Assembly: GCF_004116335.1 (NCBI RefSeq) | Contig: NZ_PDKN01000002.1 | Span: forward strand, 366,823 to 430,822 | Reading direction: 5' to 3' | Length of the DNA stretch: 64,000 nucleotides | From: Candidatus Marinarcus aquaticus | GTDB taxonomy: Bacteria > Campylobacterota > Campylobacteria > Campylobacterales > Arcobacteraceae | Part shown: positions 47,894-56,502 of the stretch, one piece after another | Position numbering within the stretch: the stretch's first letter is position 1 | Layout of the letters: each line of letters opens with the position of its first letter | Notes under the pieces: model-generated | The model's database searches: none | Seen by the model: only the letters and a program-made list of their open reading frames with translations | Told to the model about the DNA's origin: nothing | Position numbers and translations under genes: made by a program

Positions 47894-48007
47894 AAATATA
47901 TAACGGATTGTTTCTATTTTTCACTTAATCCATAATTACACAAAAAGAACTCATGACAAGCAGATAAAAAAATCATTTTATGCCATTTTTATGCCATATT
48001 TTTTTAT

Positions 48008-48013
48008 TATAAT
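48008..48013 (+). promoter_or_regulatory. TATAAT box predicting leaderless mRNA of gene 48019
   Basis: TATAAT is followed by five bases (TTGGT) and the ATG at 48019. No ribosome binding site is present. Confidence 0.6.
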
Positions 48014-48018
48014 TTGGT

Positions 48019-48603
48019 ATGTCAATTATAGAAATTTCAGAGTATCAAATACACAATAACAAAATATCATCACATAAAATCAATGCCATATGTCTATGCT
48101 TTTGCATGGATTTAACGGCAAGTCAAACTGCAAAATATGTGGGATTGAGTCGACAAACAATCAATCATTACTACAAGATTATGAGAGCTGCTTTGCCGCA
48201 AGAAATGGTAGATAAACCAATAAAAAGTCTCTCTGTGGGCTATATGATCATTCAAAATCAAGCATATTTTTATGCCAAACAAGAAGAAAACTATTTTTAT
48301 ATTGAAATGAATAGCTCACTTTTTAATGATTTATATGAGACCTATTTGTTTCCTTTAACACATCATACTAAAGCCAATTGCATCAGATTGATTTATAATG
48401 CTTATACTCAAAAATATATCTCTTTAGGGTATTTCCGTCATGATTTGGCACTCAATGATTTTATTTCTACTCGACTCAAAAAATTCAGAGGATTAAAAAA
48501 AGAGAGTCATGCTTTACATTTTAAAGAGTCTATCTTACGCTTTAATCACACACAAAAAGAGTTGCAAAAGATGCTTTCTCTTAAATTAGGTCTTCAGAAT
48601 TAA
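48019..48603 (+). CDS. transposase-derived DNA-binding protein (IS1595-like remnant)
   Basis: A 194-residue protein with a helix-turn-helix at about 27-56 (MDLTASQTAKYVGLSRQTIN) like that in IS1595 transposases. The C-terminal segment RLKKFRGLKKESHALHF plus KESILRFNH (152-177) also matches the end of those enzymes. The N-terminal zinc ribbon and the acidic catalytic residues of the ISXO2-type core (VEVDET region) are not visible, and no terminal inverted repeats flank it. The frame is intact, so I infer a domesticated protein kept for DNA binding, perhaps controlling the siderophore receptor it faces across the Fur box. It overlaps the next gene tail to tail by 23 bases. Confidence 0.7.
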   Translation: MSIIEISEYQIHNNKISSHKINAICLCFCMDLTASQTAKYVGLSRQTINHYYKIMRAALPQEMVDKPIKSLSVGYMIIQNQAYFYAKQEENYFYIEMNSSLFNDLYETYLFPLTHHTKANCIRLIYNAYTQKYISLGYFRHDLALNDFISTRLKKFRGLKKESHALHFKESILRFNHTQKELQKMLSLKLGLQN

Positions 48604-49273
48604 GTTTATAGCCCATTTTTGATATGTTTTGAATCAAATTATCAGAAAGTTTTTTTCTTAAATTACGAACCAAAGAACGTAAAGCATCATCACTCATAAC
48701 TGAGTCATACCAAATGGCTTCTTGTATTTGTTCATATGAAACCAATTGTTCTTTGTTTTCACATAACAGCAATAAAAAAAGTCTTTCTTTATGCGTCATT
48801 TTAATCTCTTGCTTGTTTTTAAAAAGTTGTTTCTTTTGAAGATCAAAACAGTACTCTTTATTTATTTTATAAAGTGTGGGTTTACTCTCCTTTATTTTTT
48901 TGGCGCACTGAAGCAGTACAGGATACAATACATCATGACGAATCGGTTTTACTAAATATTTTGCAAGTTGCAATTCTATGGCTCTGAACAGATACTCTTT
49001 TTGAGAGTGCGCACTTAAAACAATGATTTGCATTTGTCTGTTTTTTGTCCTGATTTGTTCAATCATATCTAAACCATTAAATTTGGGCATATGGATATCT
49101 GTGATTAAAATATCAGGTTTTTGTGATTCTATTTGTGCGATGGCCTCAAAACCATCTTTGGCACTGTAAACATACTTAAATAATCTTTTTAAATATGATA
49201 TAGCATTGTTTGCAATGTTTTGATCATCTTCTACGTATAATATTTTTAAATCTTTAAATTCATTCTTACTCAT
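48581..49273 (-). CDS. OmpR-type response regulator
   Basis: A 230-residue regulator: a receiver domain (ILYVEDDQN with acidic pocket, phospho-Asp in DILITDIHMPKFNG, Lys in LVKPI) followed by a winged-helix DNA-binding domain (SYEQIQEAIW to LRSLVRNLRKKL). I choose the ATG at 49273 because TATAAT ends six bases before it; an ATG at 49288 is upstream of that box. It is divergent from the histidine kinase at 49349 and is presumably its partner. The target is unknown; the siderophore receptor and iron operons are neighbours. Confidence 0.9.
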   Translation of the reverse strand: MSKNEFKDLKILYVEDDQNIANNAISYLKRLFKYVYSAKDGFEAIAQIESQKPDILITDIHMPKFNGLDMIEQIRTKNRQMQIIVLSAHSQKEYLFRAIELQLAKYLVKPIRHDVLYPVLLQCAKKIKESKPTLYKINKEYCFDLQKKQLFKNKQEIKMTHKERLFLLLLCENKEQLVSYEQIQEAIWYDSVMSDDALRSLVRNLRKKLSDNLIQNISKMGYKLNSEDLI

Positions 49274-49279
49274 AATAAA

Positions 49280-49285
49280 ATTATA
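49280..49285 (-). promoter_or_regulatory. TATAAT box predicting leaderless response-regulator mRNA
   Basis: On the minus strand TATAAT, six bases (TTTATT), then the ATG at 49273. No ribosome binding site is present. Confidence 0.6.
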
Positions 49286-49337
49286 CATAAATTAAGATAA
49301 ATTATCAGTATCAATATTATATTAATCATAATTTGTC

Positions 49338-49343
49338 TATAAT
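49338..49343 (+). promoter_or_regulatory. TATAAT box predicting leaderless kinase mRNA
   Basis: TATAAT, five bases (TTTGC), then the ATG at 49349. No ribosome binding site is present. This box and the opposing one at 49280 are 52 bases apart. Confidence 0.6.
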
Positions 49344-49348
49344 TTTGC

Positions 49349-51040
49349 ATGCGATTTATACTATTTTTATTTTTACTTTTTTTAAATCTTGAAGCAAAAA
49401 GAATTGATGATGTAGTTGAGTGTTTTATATCTGAAGATGGAGAAAATTATAAAAAAGCACTCTATGTAGACTACATAGATAAGAAACTTCAATCCTATAC
49501 TATAAAATTCACGCTCAATAAAAATACGCCTTATTCTAAATACTATTTAAGTATCGTAAGCGACGTGCATGCTTTAAAAAAGACCAACGTAGAGTATGAA
49601 ATCAACAACAGCAGACTTATTACCGTAGATTTGAGCCAACTTCAAACCGATACCTTTTATTTTTATTACGAACACCCCGCAAAGGTGCGACCTGATTTTA
49701 GATATAAAGTCATTAATGCCTTTGAATATGAGTATCTCTTAGAGCATGAAGGCATTTTGTATGGTATCTCTTATGGAATTATATTTTGTGCTTTTTTGTA
49801 CTATTTGGTGATTTATCTCTCCACACGTATTTCATTTTTACTCTACTACAGTTCTATGCAATTTTTTGTTTTATTAACACTCATTTGTTTTACTTATTTA
49901 AGTTACCAATCCTATGTAACTCCCTTAGCACAAGCAACTACAGATATATTTGAAACCTTAAGTTTTATGTTCACCCTACTCTTTGCACAATCTGTTTTAA
50001 ACATCAAAAAACATTCCCGATGGCCTTTTTATGTTATTCTACTTATCTGTTTTTTTCATGTTTTAGATGTGGTTTGGATTTTTATCTATAAATACTCTCT
50101 TTATTATGAATACATTCCCTTTTCCGTTACTTTCTTAATTGCTATGATGCTGGGATTGTATGTATTGTTTAAAGGCAACAAAATTGCACTTATATATATC
50201 ATTGGTTGGACATTTATATTTATTGCCATTTGTTTAAGCGAATTGGATCTCCTTGAACTCAGTGGTATTTATACCATTCATATTGTAACGGCTTTAGAAT
50301 CCATTGTTTTCAGCTTTGCACTGGGGTATATGCTTAAAAAAATTGTTGAAGATCAAAATGAAAAAGAGAAACTTTTAATTCATCAAAATAAACTCGCGTC
50401 CATGGGAGAGATGATCAACAACATTGCACATCAGTGGCGACAACCTTTAACGCATTTGAGTTTTATTAACATGGATTTGGAATTGGCATCAAGTGAAAAA
50501 AAACTGCCACCTTCATATCTTGTAAAAAAATTAAGGGAAAGCAATCAACAAATAGAGTTCATGTCTCATACGATTGATAACTTCAGAGATTTTTATAAAC
50601 CCGATAAAGAAAAAGAACAATTCTATCTCTCTGAATCCATTACACAAGCTCTTACAATTATGAAGCCACTGTTAAATAAACATAAAATAGCTCTTCATTT
50701 TAATATCATAGTTGACAAAGAAATCTATGCGTATAAAAATGAACTTGCACAAGTGATCTTGAATCTCATCACCAATGGTAAGGATGCATTGCTTTTAAAT
50801 GAGGTTAAGAATCCCTATATTGAGATAAAACTGGACAAAAACGACATTGTGATTGAAGATAACGCCAAAGGGATAGATGAAGCCCTTATTGACGATGTCT
50901 TTAATCCTTACTTCACAACCAAAGAGAAAGGGAGTGGCATAGGCTTATATATGTGCAAAATGATTATAGAGTCCCACTTTAAAGGAAAAATTAACGTAGA
51001 AAACAGTCGCAATGGAGCGTGTTTTAAAATCATCCTTTAA
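49349..51040 (+). CDS. 7TM sensor histidine kinase
   Basis: A 563-residue kinase. A short signal peptide (about 1-16) leads to an extracellular beta-rich domain of about 120 residues (7TMR-DISMED2-like). Seven membrane helices (about 137-325) follow, then a coiled linker, the phospho-His motif MGEMINNIAHQWRQPL, and an ATPase domain with DNAKGID and GSGIGLYMCK. This layout is common in Campylobacterota; the ligands are often carbohydrates or are unknown. It is divergent from the response regulator at 48581. Confidence 0.92.
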   Translation: MRFILFLFLLFLNLEAKRIDDVVECFISEDGENYKKALYVDYIDKKLQSYTIKFTLNKNTPYSKYYLSIVSDVHALKKTNVEYEINNSRLITVDLSQLQTDTFYFYYEHPAKVRPDFRYKVINAFEYEYLLEHEGILYGISYGIIFCAFLYYLVIYLSTRISFLLYYSSMQFFVLLTLICFTYLSYQSYVTPLAQATTDIFETLSFMFTLLFAQSVLNIKKHSRWPFYVILLICFFHVLDVVWIFIYKYSLYYEYIPFSVTFLIAMMLGLYVLFKGNKIALIYIIGWTFIFIAICLSELDLLELSGIYTIHIVTALESIVFSFALGYMLKKIVEDQNEKEKLLIHQNKLASMGEMINNIAHQWRQPLTHLSFINMDLELASSEKKLPPSYLVKKLRESNQQIEFMSHTIDNFRDFYKPDKEKEQFYLSESITQALTIMKPLLNKHKIALHFNIIVDKEIYAYKNELAQVILNLITNGKDALLLNEVKNPYIEIKLDKNDIVIEDNAKGIDEALIDDVFNPYFTTKEKGSGIGLYMCKMIIESHFKGKINVENSRNGACFKIIL

Positions 51041-51106
51041 GCTTTAATAGTTGTTTTAATGCCCCTTATTTTACATTTTACACACAATATAAACATACAA
51101 TGTTAT

Positions 51107-51604
51107 TCAGTTATTCTCTTTGACCATTTGTAATATTTTTTGTGTATTTTTCATACTGAAATAAAGCGTAAATCCAATCAGTATCATGGTTAATGTTCCA
51201 AAAACAATCATCGGCATACTCCACTCATTGGTTACTGATTCAGCTTGTGAAAGTTTTGCACTCACATCTTTTTTATCCGCTTTAACACTAAACCCGCCAA
51301 CAGGCTCAATCCCCTCTTTGATTATCGTATGTCCAGGCCCACCGTCAAGTACAATCTGATAAGGCTCTTTGGGAATCTCAATGGTTATCTCACTCTCTTG
51401 GGGCAATCTTTGTTTAAAAAGAATTTCTCCCGTTATTAATGATTCAAGTCTCACCAATGCACCTTGTGCATTCTCTCCTGTACTGAACTGTCCCATAACA
51501 ACAATCGTTCCATCTTCATTGTCCATCACATTCATCAAAAGAGTATGTGCGTATAGTGTTATGCTCAATAGCAAAGCAGTTAGTGCGATTAATTTTTTTA
51601 TCAT
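51107..51604 (-). CDS. membrane-anchored periplasmic protein of the iron operon
   Basis: A 165-residue protein with a signal peptide (MIKKLIALTALLLSITLYAH) and one C-terminal membrane helix (about 133-155). The external domain of about 105 residues includes NVMDNEDGTIVVMGQFSTG, GPGHTIIKEG and is beta-rich, reminiscent of NikL/carboxypeptidase-like periplasmic helpers of metal transport, but I cannot name the family. AAAGGAG precedes the ATG at 51604. It follows the PepSY gene by 11 bases and is likely the last gene of the Fur-linked operon. Confidence 0.7.
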   Translation of the reverse strand: MIKKLIALTALLLSITLYAHTLLMNVMDNEDGTIVVMGQFSTGENAQGALVRLESLITGEILFKQRLPQESEITIEIPKEPYQIVLDGGPGHTIIKEGIEPVGGFSVKADKKDVSAKLSQAESVTNEWSMPMIVFGTLTMILIGFTLYFSMKNTQKILQMVKENN

Positions 51605-51615
51605 TATCTCTCCTT

Positions 51616-53184
51616 TTAAAGTATCTTTGTCCAATATTTTTGTACATCCTCTTTGCTTGTAGGAAGTTTTCTACTGACAACCAAAAGTATGATTCCAAAA
51701 ATAAGTAAACCAATATCTACACTTAAAATCTCTCTCATTCCTAAGCGATAAAGTTCTACAGGAGAAAAACCACTGCTATAAAAATGAATCAAAGGACTCA
51801 CACAGAACAACAATCCACCTAAAGCTAAAAACTCTTTAGCAGCCTGATAAGTGTTGATGCGATAAAAAGACCACATTAATGTTGCCAACCATAGAATAAA
51901 AAATGAACCTTTTTGCCATAAAAATCGCTCTTGTAAATCCATAGGTAAAAGCCACTGCAAGGCAAAAAGAAGTCCTGTTGCAGGGATAACTCCAATCATA
52001 ACAGAAAGAGAAAACTTGCTTAATCCATTATAAACAGGGATATTTAGGGGAAACTTTCTGGATTTTTTTTCCAAATAAAGCATCACACCAAATCCAATTG
52101 CAAATATTGAAACTGTCATAATGGTAGCAATAAAAAGCCGAGTAAATGTATCTACCCCAAATAAAAAGTGCAAAAAGAATATACTGTCATAAAAAAGTCC
52201 CGACCAATGTTTGTCCATAACTTTTTGTTGATTGATTAAACTACCATCCACACCACTGAGTGTTACACTTGGTTTATTTGAAATACCATTTAAAAAAGGC
52301 ATGTATGGATTATACCCTAGCAGTTTTGCTTGTGCACTGGAATCCCCCCAATTTGTAAGCGTAATTTTTTGATAATCTATTTTAGGGTTAAGCTCTTTTG
52401 CTCTTTTAATGAGTTCATTCATACTGAGCATCTTTACATTGTCATTTTTCTTTTCTCGAATAGGTAATGGTGGAAATAATACTGGTCCAGCTAAAGTCCA
52501 TACTTCACTTGTTTGTCCTTTGGATGCTAAATATGCCATAGGAGAAGAACCACTGTATCCGATGTTCATCAATGCACCTGTAAGTGTTATGATAATGAAA
52601 GGAGGGAAAACCCAAGTAAAAATTTTTCTGTGCCATTTTGAAAATCGACTTTGTGCATTTTTGCCACTGCTTTTATATTTAATTAAAACTGTCTGTATGA
52701 CTCCTCCGATAACCAAAAACATTACGGCAACGGCCATAAATCCAAAAATAACATAACCAAATCGCTTAAATTCCCAACCATAATGCATGATATTTAAAAA
52801 ACGAGCCAATTGAGACTGTTCATCTTCATTAACAATCTCTTCACCTGTATTTGGGTTAAAGAGTTTTGTTTTGGTAAACATAGCAGAAATTTTAACCGTA
52901 GGATCTTCCATATAATTGGGTAAAGTGATGGTTACCCCATTTATTTTAGGATAATCTGGGTCAGCTAATACTGGGTCAATCATCGCTGAATAATTAATCT
53001 TAGTTATATCAGCACTCTGTATATGTCGTGATGGTTTTTCCCACAGTGTTATGTAGGGTAATAAAATAGCAAAAATTCCAAAAAAAACTGCAATATACAT
53101 CAAATAAGAGAATGTTATTCCCACCATCACATGAACGCGTTGAAACCTCTGTTTTAATAGCTTTTTTGATTCTTCTTTTGTCAT
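51616..53184 (-). CDS. PepSY-associated membrane protein (siderophore reductase type)
   Basis: A 522-residue inner-membrane protein of the PepSY_TM family. An N-terminal helix (about 17-45) leads to a large periplasmic region with PepSY-like repeats (about 50-130 and 215-330), and further helices occur at about 145-170, 190-215, 345-370 and in the C-terminal 150 residues. Relatives such as FoxB reduce or process Fe-siderophores. A DUF3649 protein lies one base upstream and a Fur-box-like site precedes that gene, which supports an iron role. Confidence 0.87.
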   Translation of the reverse strand: MTKEESKKLLKQRFQRVHVMVGITFSYLMYIAVFFGIFAILLPYITLWEKPSRHIQSADITKINYSAMIDPVLADPDYPKINGVTITLPNYMEDPTVKISAMFTKTKLFNPNTGEEIVNEDEQSQLARFLNIMHYGWEFKRFGYVIFGFMAVAVMFLVIGGVIQTVLIKYKSSGKNAQSRFSKWHRKIFTWVFPPFIIITLTGALMNIGYSGSSPMAYLASKGQTSEVWTLAGPVLFPPLPIREKKNDNVKMLSMNELIKRAKELNPKIDYQKITLTNWGDSSAQAKLLGYNPYMPFLNGISNKPSVTLSGVDGSLINQQKVMDKHWSGLFYDSIFFLHFLFGVDTFTRLFIATIMTVSIFAIGFGVMLYLEKKSRKFPLNIPVYNGLSKFSLSVMIGVIPATGLLFALQWLLPMDLQERFLWQKGSFFILWLATLMWSFYRINTYQAAKEFLALGGLLFCVSPLIHFYSSGFSPVELYRLGMREILSVDIGLLIFGIILLVVSRKLPTSKEDVQKYWTKIL

Positions 53185-53185
53185 A

Positions 53186-53491
53186 TTATCCCTTTACAAC
53201 CAATCCAATAATAATCATCAAAAAAAGCACAGATGGAACTAAAGAGCGCATAAGCGCAGACCATCTTGTAGGAGCCACAACAATCCAAAGTGCTGCAATT
53301 GCCCACGCTAAAGTATTAAATAAAAGTGGAATAACAATTGATTCTCCAGGGGTTCCAGGAATAATATAGATTAAGAGTGTCATGCCTAAATATGCGACAC
53401 TCAATCCTCCAAATACTGCACATAAAGTTCGGAACAATCCTATTTTGTTTCCACTTTTTTCGGGTAGTTTAAGATGTTTTAAATATGTCAT
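53186..53491 (-). CDS. DUF3649-like small membrane protein
   Basis: A 101-residue protein with three membrane helices (about 18-40, 48-68 and 80-99). It matches in size and motif (TLAWAIAALWIVVAPTRW) the DUF3649 proteins that accompany PepSY_TM genes in siderophore uptake operons of other proteobacteria. It is the first gene of the operon (gap of one base to the PepSY gene), with a Fur-box-like site 26 bases upstream. The exact role is unknown. Confidence 0.8.
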   Translation of the reverse strand: MTYLKHLKLPEKSGNKIGLFRTLCAVFGGLSVAYLGMTLLIYIIPGTPGESIVIPLLFNTLAWAIAALWIVVAPTRWSALMRSLVPSVLFLMIIIGLVVKG

Positions 53492-53517
53492 TGAATAGCC
53501 TAAAAAAATATAATATC

Positions 53518-53537
53518 GATAATAATAATCAATTATT
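53518..53537. promoter_or_regulatory. Fur-box-like site, PepSY operon promoter
   Basis: GATAATAATAATCAATTATT resembles the Fur consensus GATAATGATAATCATTATC and sits just before the first gene of the DUF3649-PepSY operon. Confidence 0.65.
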
Positions 53538-53582
53538 CATAAAAAGCTTCTTTCCTCAGACTTTGTTCATGACAAGCAACAA

Positions 53583-54416
53583 TTAATACTCTCTGCCGTA
53601 AAGCTCCGAAGCCTCTTGAACCACTAAAAAAGCATTGGGGTCATACCGTTTAATGATTTTACGTAGGTGTTGAAGTTTGGTGATATCCACAATAACCAAT
53701 ATCAGTGTTTTGGGATCTTTTTGATTGAGATTTAAACCATCTAAAATGGTTCCATGTTCCCCTAATTCATCTAAAATATGCTCTGAGAGTTTACTGACTT
53801 TATTGGTTACAATGGTAACTGCTTTTTGAGCAGGTTTTCCTGACAACAGGATATCGACAACTCTTGAAGTAACATACACACCAACAATACTAAACAGCGC
53901 TTTTTCAATATCTCCATATACAAATACAGATGCACACATAATCAAACCATCAATGACCAAAATAATTTGTGAGGTTTTGTAGTGTGTTTTACGCTCAATT
54001 ACTTCTGCTAAAATGGTTGTTCCCCCTGTTGAAGATTTTCCCAACATGACAAGCCCAACACCTAATCCTACCAACAATCCTCCAAAAATGGAGGCTAATA
54101 TCGTATCATGTGTAGCAGCAGAGACATTTAATACCTCTTTCAATAAATCTGTGAATGCTGAAATTAAAACAATGCTCAACAACGTTTTCACGACAAAATT
54201 TTTTCCAAAATAGACCATGCCTAATATGACCAAAGGAATACTCACTATCGCAATCCAAGTTCCCAACGTAAAATAAGGGAAAAGAGCGTAAAACAGTTGA
54301 GCAATTCCCACTCCTCCTCCTGTAATAATACTGTTTGGGTTTAAAAAAACAACCGCAGCCAATGATACAAAAAATGAACCTACTGCAACAAAAAATATAT
54401 TTTTTATTGAAATCAT
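53583..54416 (-). CDS. YitT family membrane protein
   Basis: A 277-residue protein with five or six membrane helices in the first 200 residues (FLNPNSIITGGGVGIAQLFY near the N terminus is the family signature) and a C-terminal cytoplasmic DUF2179 domain (about 215-277, VSKLSEHILDELGEHGTILDG). The function of YitT proteins is not settled. Its start overlaps the stop of the aminotransferase gene by four bases (ATGA-type overlap), so translation is coupled. Confidence 0.87.
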   Translation of the reverse strand: MISIKNIFFVAVGSFFVSLAAVVFLNPNSIITGGGVGIAQLFYALFPYFTLGTWIAIVSIPLVILGMVYFGKNFVVKTLLSIVLISAFTDLLKEVLNVSAATHDTILASIFGGLLVGLGVGLVMLGKSSTGGTTILAEVIERKTHYKTSQIILVIDGLIMCASVFVYGDIEKALFSIVGVYVTSRVVDILLSGKPAQKAVTIVTNKVSKLSEHILDELGEHGTILDGLNLNQKDPKTLILVIVDITKLQHLRKIIKRYDPNAFLVVQEASELYGREY

Positions 54417-55528
54417 AATTCTCCTTTAATCAATCGTTTTAATCGTATTAATCCCTCTTTTACTTCTTCTTTAGTAGAGTGTGTAAAATTAAATCGAATC
54501 TCATTGCAACTGGATTTGTCTAAGTAAAATTCACTGCCTGGAACAAACACAACTTTATGTTTTAAGGCTTCAAAAACCAATTTTTTTGTATCTACATTTT
54601 CTATGTATCCATAAATAAACATTCCCCCTTTGGGTTGTTTGAATTTAAACTCAGGCAAAATCGCTTTTAAACATGACGAAAAATACTCCATTTTGTCTTT
54701 ATAATCATTTCGAATTGTTTGCAAATGTTGTTTAAAAAGTTGACTGTCACTTAAATAGTCATTTAATATCGCTTGTGAAAGTCCACAACTGTGTAAATCA
54801 ATGCTCTCTTTAATCTTCATCAACTCATGTATTAACTCCTCATTGGCTCGTACCCACCCTATTCTAAGACTTGGCGCAAACGTTTTTGAAAACGAGCCTA
54901 AGTGAAAACTGTTATTCGGGATCATACTGCTGATGGTCCGCTTTTTAGAGGTAAAAAAGAGTTCACTGTAAGGTGAATCTTCGATTAAGTATGCGTCATT
55001 CTCTTTTATTAAATAAGCAACCGTGTTTCTTTTTACTTGTGAATAGGTTGAGGAATATGGATTTTGAAAATCAGGAATCAAATAGGCCAATTTTGTCTCT
55101 TCTAAACTTTTTTGAAATGCTTTTATATCAATACCATCTGCTTCTAAAGCAACGGGTTTCATATCAAGCTTATTCATTCTAAAAATATTCATAGCCCCCA
55201 AATATGATGGCTCTTCAATCGTGATACTCTTTTGCTCAAAATATTTTGCAATGATAAACATCGCTTGTTGACTTCCCGTAGTAATTAAAATATTATCTGC
55301 TGATGTTTCAAAACCTTCATCGTTATAATATTGAGCAATTTTTTCTCGAAGCGATTTTAAACCATTGCTTAAACTGTATTGCAATACTTTGGAGTTTTGT
55401 AAAACATTCATGGCACTCTTTTCAATATCTTTTAAGGGAAAGAGTGCTTCATTGGGAAGACCTCCCGCAAATGAGATGGTCTCTTCATCAATGGATTCTA
55501 ATATCTCTCTGATAAATGATCGTTTCAT
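54413..55528 (-). CDS. PLP-dependent aminotransferase, class I/II
   Basis: A 371-residue fold-type I aminotransferase similar to the C-terminal part of MocR proteins and to 2-aminoadipate transaminases, but without the GntR DNA-binding domain. Motifs are SFAGGLPNEALFP, TTGSQQAMFIIAKYF, and the PLP lysine region GSFSKTFAPSLRIGW. It transfers amino groups between amino acids and keto acids; the substrate is unknown. AAAAAAAGGAA precedes the ATG. It is coupled to YitT and divergent from an AraC-type regulator. Confidence 0.9.
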   Translation of the reverse strand: MKRSFIREILESIDEETISFAGGLPNEALFPLKDIEKSAMNVLQNSKVLQYSLSNGLKSLREKIAQYYNDEGFETSADNILITTGSQQAMFIIAKYFEQKSITIEEPSYLGAMNIFRMNKLDMKPVALEADGIDIKAFQKSLEETKLAYLIPDFQNPYSSTYSQVKRNTVAYLIKENDAYLIEDSPYSELFFTSKKRTISSMIPNNSFHLGSFSKTFAPSLRIGWVRANEELIHELMKIKESIDLHSCGLSQAILNDYLSDSQLFKQHLQTIRNDYKDKMEYFSSCLKAILPEFKFKQPKGGMFIYGYIENVDTKKLVFEALKHKVVFVPGSEFYLDKSSCNEIRFNFTHSTKEEVKEGLIRLKRLIKGEL

Positions 55529-55614
55529 CTTTTTTTTCCTTTTTTTATTTTAGAATACTCCAATAAAAAAATTAATTCTTTACAGAAATTGCTCAAAAAA
55601 TTATCTATTTTTGC

Positions 55615-55620
55615 TATAAT
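55615..55620 (+). promoter_or_regulatory. extended -10 box predicting leaderless AraC mRNA
   Basis: TGCTATAAT is followed by six bases (TTTGTT) and the ATG at 55627. No ribosome binding site is present. Confidence 0.6.
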
Positions 55621-55626
55621 TTTGTT

Positions 55627-56502
55627 ATGAAAAAAGAGACACGCACTAAACATAGCCAAATATGCAATAATTTGATGAACTATATTTATAACCATATTGA
55701 CACCGACATCAATATTGATGAACTTTGCATTGATTATGGTATCAGCAAATTTCATCTGCATCGAATCTTTAAAGAGGAGTTTGGAAAAAACATCTATGAA
55801 ACCATCAAATCCATTCGTCTTCAAAAGGCTTCAACGCTTTTAATCACCAATAAACAATCCACTATCACTGAAATTGCCAAAATGTGTGGTTATAGCTCTC
55901 AAACTTCATTTATACGTACATTTAAAGAACGTTTTAATATGACACCAAAACAGTGGAAAAAAGGTGGATATTTAACATACTCAACTGAAATTTTACACAT
56001 GTCAAAAAGCGCTTTACTCTCAGATGCATCTTTTCATGAAGTGCACCCAACCATTGTAAAACTTCCTTCCATGACAGGATACTATATGAGACACAATGGA
56101 TATAATAGAAGTATCAAACAAACATGGGAGAAACTTCAAGTATGGACGATGAGTAATGAAATCAATGAGTATGCACAAATTGGTTTTCATCATGATAACC
56201 CTATTTTAACGCCACTTAATGAGTGTCAATATGTTGCTTGTGTGGTTTTAAAAAAGGATAAGCACCATTTCAGTTCATTGCCTTCTTTTACTATTCCCAA
56301 AGGCATTTATGCTAAATTTCATGTCACGGGTGTGTATGGTGATGTGCTTAAACTCATACAGTATGTCTATCATACTTGGCTTGTAAACAGTGGGTATGAA
56401 ACGACCACCCACCCTTCCTTTGCCATATATCACAAAAACCACTTTTTAAGTGAAGATGGAGCATTTGATTTGGAGTATTATGTGCCTATACAGTTGATTT
56501 AA
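55627..56502 (+). CDS. AraC family regulator with GyrI-like ligand domain
   Basis: A 291-residue regulator. Two helix-turn-helix motifs come first (residues about 18-110, with GISKFHLHRIFKEEFG and GYSSQTSFIRTFKERFNMTPKQW). A GyrI/SOUL-like small-molecule-binding domain follows (about 135-291, with PSMTGYYMRHNG and FHVTGVYGDVLKLIQYVYHTWL). This is the Rob/SoxS-like order found in multidrug-response regulators. It is divergent from the aminotransferase-YitT pair, its probable target. Its stop overlaps the stop of the converging isomerase gene. Confidence 0.9.
   Translation: MKKETRTKHSQICNNLMNYIYNHIDTDINIDELCIDYGISKFHLHRIFKEEFGKNIYETIKSIRLQKASTLLITNKQSTITEIAKMCGYSSQTSFIRTFKERFNMTPKQWKKGGYLTYSTEILHMSKSALLSDASFHEVHPTIVKLPSMTGYYMRHNGYNRSIKQTWEKLQVWTMSNEINEYAQIGFHHDNPILTPLNECQYVACVVLKKDKHHFSSLPSFTIPKGIYAKFHVTGVYGDVLKLIQYVYHTWLVNSGYETTTHPSFAIYHKNHFLSEDGAFDLEYYVPIQLI

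Noticed and set aside
47853..47924. N-terminal extension of the TonB receptor to 47924
   Set aside because: It would place 24 polar residues before the signal peptide and run through the Fur-box-like site; the GTG at 47852 has AAAGGAG.
48019..48603. Active IS1595 insertion sequence
   Set aside because: No terminal inverted repeats or target duplications are visible, catalytic residues are not recognisable, and the frame is embedded between regulated genes with overlapping ends.
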